This document shows, in pieces, positions 42,556 through 43,190 of a stretch of DNA of 43,190 nt. The DNA is from Muribaculaceae bacterium. Its GTDB lineage: Bacteria; Bacteroidota; Bacteroidia; Bacteroidales; Muribaculaceae. Made by a program: the position numbers and the translations under genes. Location: positions 1 to 43,190 of the forward strand of contig VSPN01000020.1 of NCBI GenBank assembly GCA_009775355.1. The letters run 5' to 3'. A model generated the notes under the pieces. It did not search any database and was not told where the DNA came from. It worked only from the letters and a program-made list of their open reading frames with translations. The first letter of the stretch is position 1, and each line of letters starts with the position of its first letter.

Positions 42556-43059
42556 ATGAAAAATCCAATTTTGAAAAGCCTTGTCGCGGTGGCGCTTCTG
42601 TCGGTCACTGCCTGCGTCCAGAGAGAGAGTTCGGAAAAGGAGTCATCACCCGCAACAGAAGCCGGAACTGCAATCAGCCGACAGCCGGTCGAGAGCGGCG
42701 AGTATATCGCAGACTCATACGATATCACCGGAAAAAACAAGCGCTCCGGAAAATTCGACGGGCGTGTGCTTGTCTCACTCAGCCCCGAGAAGTCGGCCCT
42801 ATACATATATGAGAACGGCAACCGGGCCAAGATCGACTACAAGGTGGTACTCAAGACGCCATTCGAGAAGGGAGACAGCATTTACACCGCCACTGACTCA
42901 AAAGGAAATGCGGTGACCCTGAGGACAGACAGCACCGTCTACACACTTGCGTTTGACAAAAACGATACCCACGTCAGTATCAATTTCGACAGTAACCCGA
43001 AATATACAGGATCACCGGTAGAAATGCTGGAAAGAATGACAAAGATCATCGGCAAGTAA
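42556..43059 (+). CDS. Small lipoprotein, NlpE-like beta-barrel candidate
   Basis: A 167-residue predicted lipoprotein: lipobox LLSVTAC with the lipidated Cys20, a 25-residue polar linker, then a beta-rich domain (45-155) with strand pairs resembling copper-resistance/NlpE N-terminal proteins, though the NlpE CxxC is missing. Probably at the inner leaflet of the outer membrane. The function is unknown. It follows the AlbA_2 gene by 29 bp and is closed by the terminator at 43084. Confidence 0.7.
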   Translation: MKNPILKSLVAVALLSVTACVQRESSEKESSPATEAGTAISRQPVESGEYIADSYDITGKNKRSGKFDGRVLVSLSPEKSALYIYENGNRAKIDYKVVLKTPFEKGDSIYTATDSKGNAVTLRTDSTVYTLAFDKNDTHVSINFDSNPKYTGSPVEMLERMTKIIGK

Positions 43060-43083
43060 CCGTCTGGCTTCCAGTCAAGAAAA

Positions 43084-43112
43084 AAAAAAGAGAGGTCAGA
43101 CCTCTCTTTTTT
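43084..43112 (+). terminator. Terminator after the lipoprotein gene
   Basis: AAAAAAGAGAGGT (43084-43096) pairs with ACCTCTCTTTTTT (43100-43112) around CAG, a perfect 13-bp stem with A and T tracts on both sides, so it can work in both directions. Confidence 0.92.
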
Positions 43113-43155
43113 CTTTTATTACTGTCCGCTAAACTTTTTTTGAGCGATTGAAAAA

Positions 43156-43190
43156 TTAGGGCTGACACCTATTGCAGGAGTCAGCTCTAA
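43156..43190. repeat. Inverted repeat at the window edge
   Basis: TTAGGGCTGAC (43156-43166) pairs with GTCAGCTCTAA (43180-43190) with one G:T pair. It is preceded by a run of A and cut by the window end. It could be another terminator or part of a mobile-element end. Confidence 0.5.

Noticed and set aside
1..43190. CRISPR arrays, tRNA or rRNA genes, prophage modules
   Set aside because: No regularly spaced short repeats, cloverleaf sequences, rRNA motifs, integrase or phage structural genes were seen on either strand.

Overview
The window looks like a chromosomal segment from the order Bacteroidales, most likely a gut Muribaculaceae-type or related organism. The evidence is: promoters of the Bacteroidetes -33/-7 type (TTTG, about 20 bp, TAnnTTTG) with few Shine-Dalgarno sites; the Bacteroidetes-specific small gene DUF4295 after rpmB-rpmG; an outer-membrane barrel of the plug-plus-OMP_b-brl type; short Bacteroidetes-style MenE and MenC; and a secreted amylase ending in a sorting-domain-like tail. 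The family-level placement is inference. No tRNA, rRNA, CRISPR array, phage module or complete insertion sequence was seen.

Layout. 1-3220: secreted multidomain GH13 alpha-amylase with two starch-binding modules and a strong terminator. 3300-8803: an apparently self-regulated envelope operon (ABC ATPase, GTGDI-repeat lipoprotein, ABC-type permease, YtrA-like GntR regulator, outer-membrane barrel). It has a clear promoter/operator and carries a perfect 354-bp tandem duplication spanning the permease/GntR junction. 8880-14369: ftsY, rimO, isochorismate synthase menF and a secreted M13 peptidase. 14395-22625 is mostly on the minus strand: prs, a cytoplasmic GH13 enzyme, a patatin-like lipase and a giant TamB. 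22626-26478: divergent tsaD, a CinA-type amidase, a GT11-like glycosyltransferase, then rpmB, rpmG and DUF4295. 26632-27126: a minus-strand outer-membrane protein. 27256-29918: nadE and tsaC. 30015-38970: a long plus-strand run with a polyprenyl-phosphate sugar transferase, a ClC-CBS chloride transporter, fmt and menD-menB-menC-menE. 38971-43190: a Crp/Fnr regulator behind a long AT-rich palindrome, an 820-residue AlbA_2 (Schlafen-type) protein of unknown role, a small lipoprotein, and a terminator-rich right edge.

How the genes work together. MenF, MenD, MenB, MenC and MenE give most of the route from chorismate to 1,4-dihydroxy-2-naphthoyl-CoA (respiratory menaquinone), but MenF is separated from MenDBCE by 22 kb and no MenH is present. 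TsaD and TsaC belong to tRNA t6A synthesis; FtsY, RimO, L28, L33, DUF4295 and Fmt serve translation and membrane targeting. The extracellular and cytoplasmic GH13 enzymes suggest use of starch or glycogen-like glucans, without a SusCD pair in view. The sugar transferase and the GT11-like enzyme point to surface polysaccharide synthesis.

The most notable observations are the perfect tandem duplication at 5438-6145, the operator-like repeat on the GntR operon promoter, the 18-bp perfect inverted repeat bracketing promoter-like boxes upstream of the Crp gene, the large uncharacterised AlbA_2 protein, and several start-codon corrections supported by promoter positions. I did not find a convincing wholly new multi-gene system.
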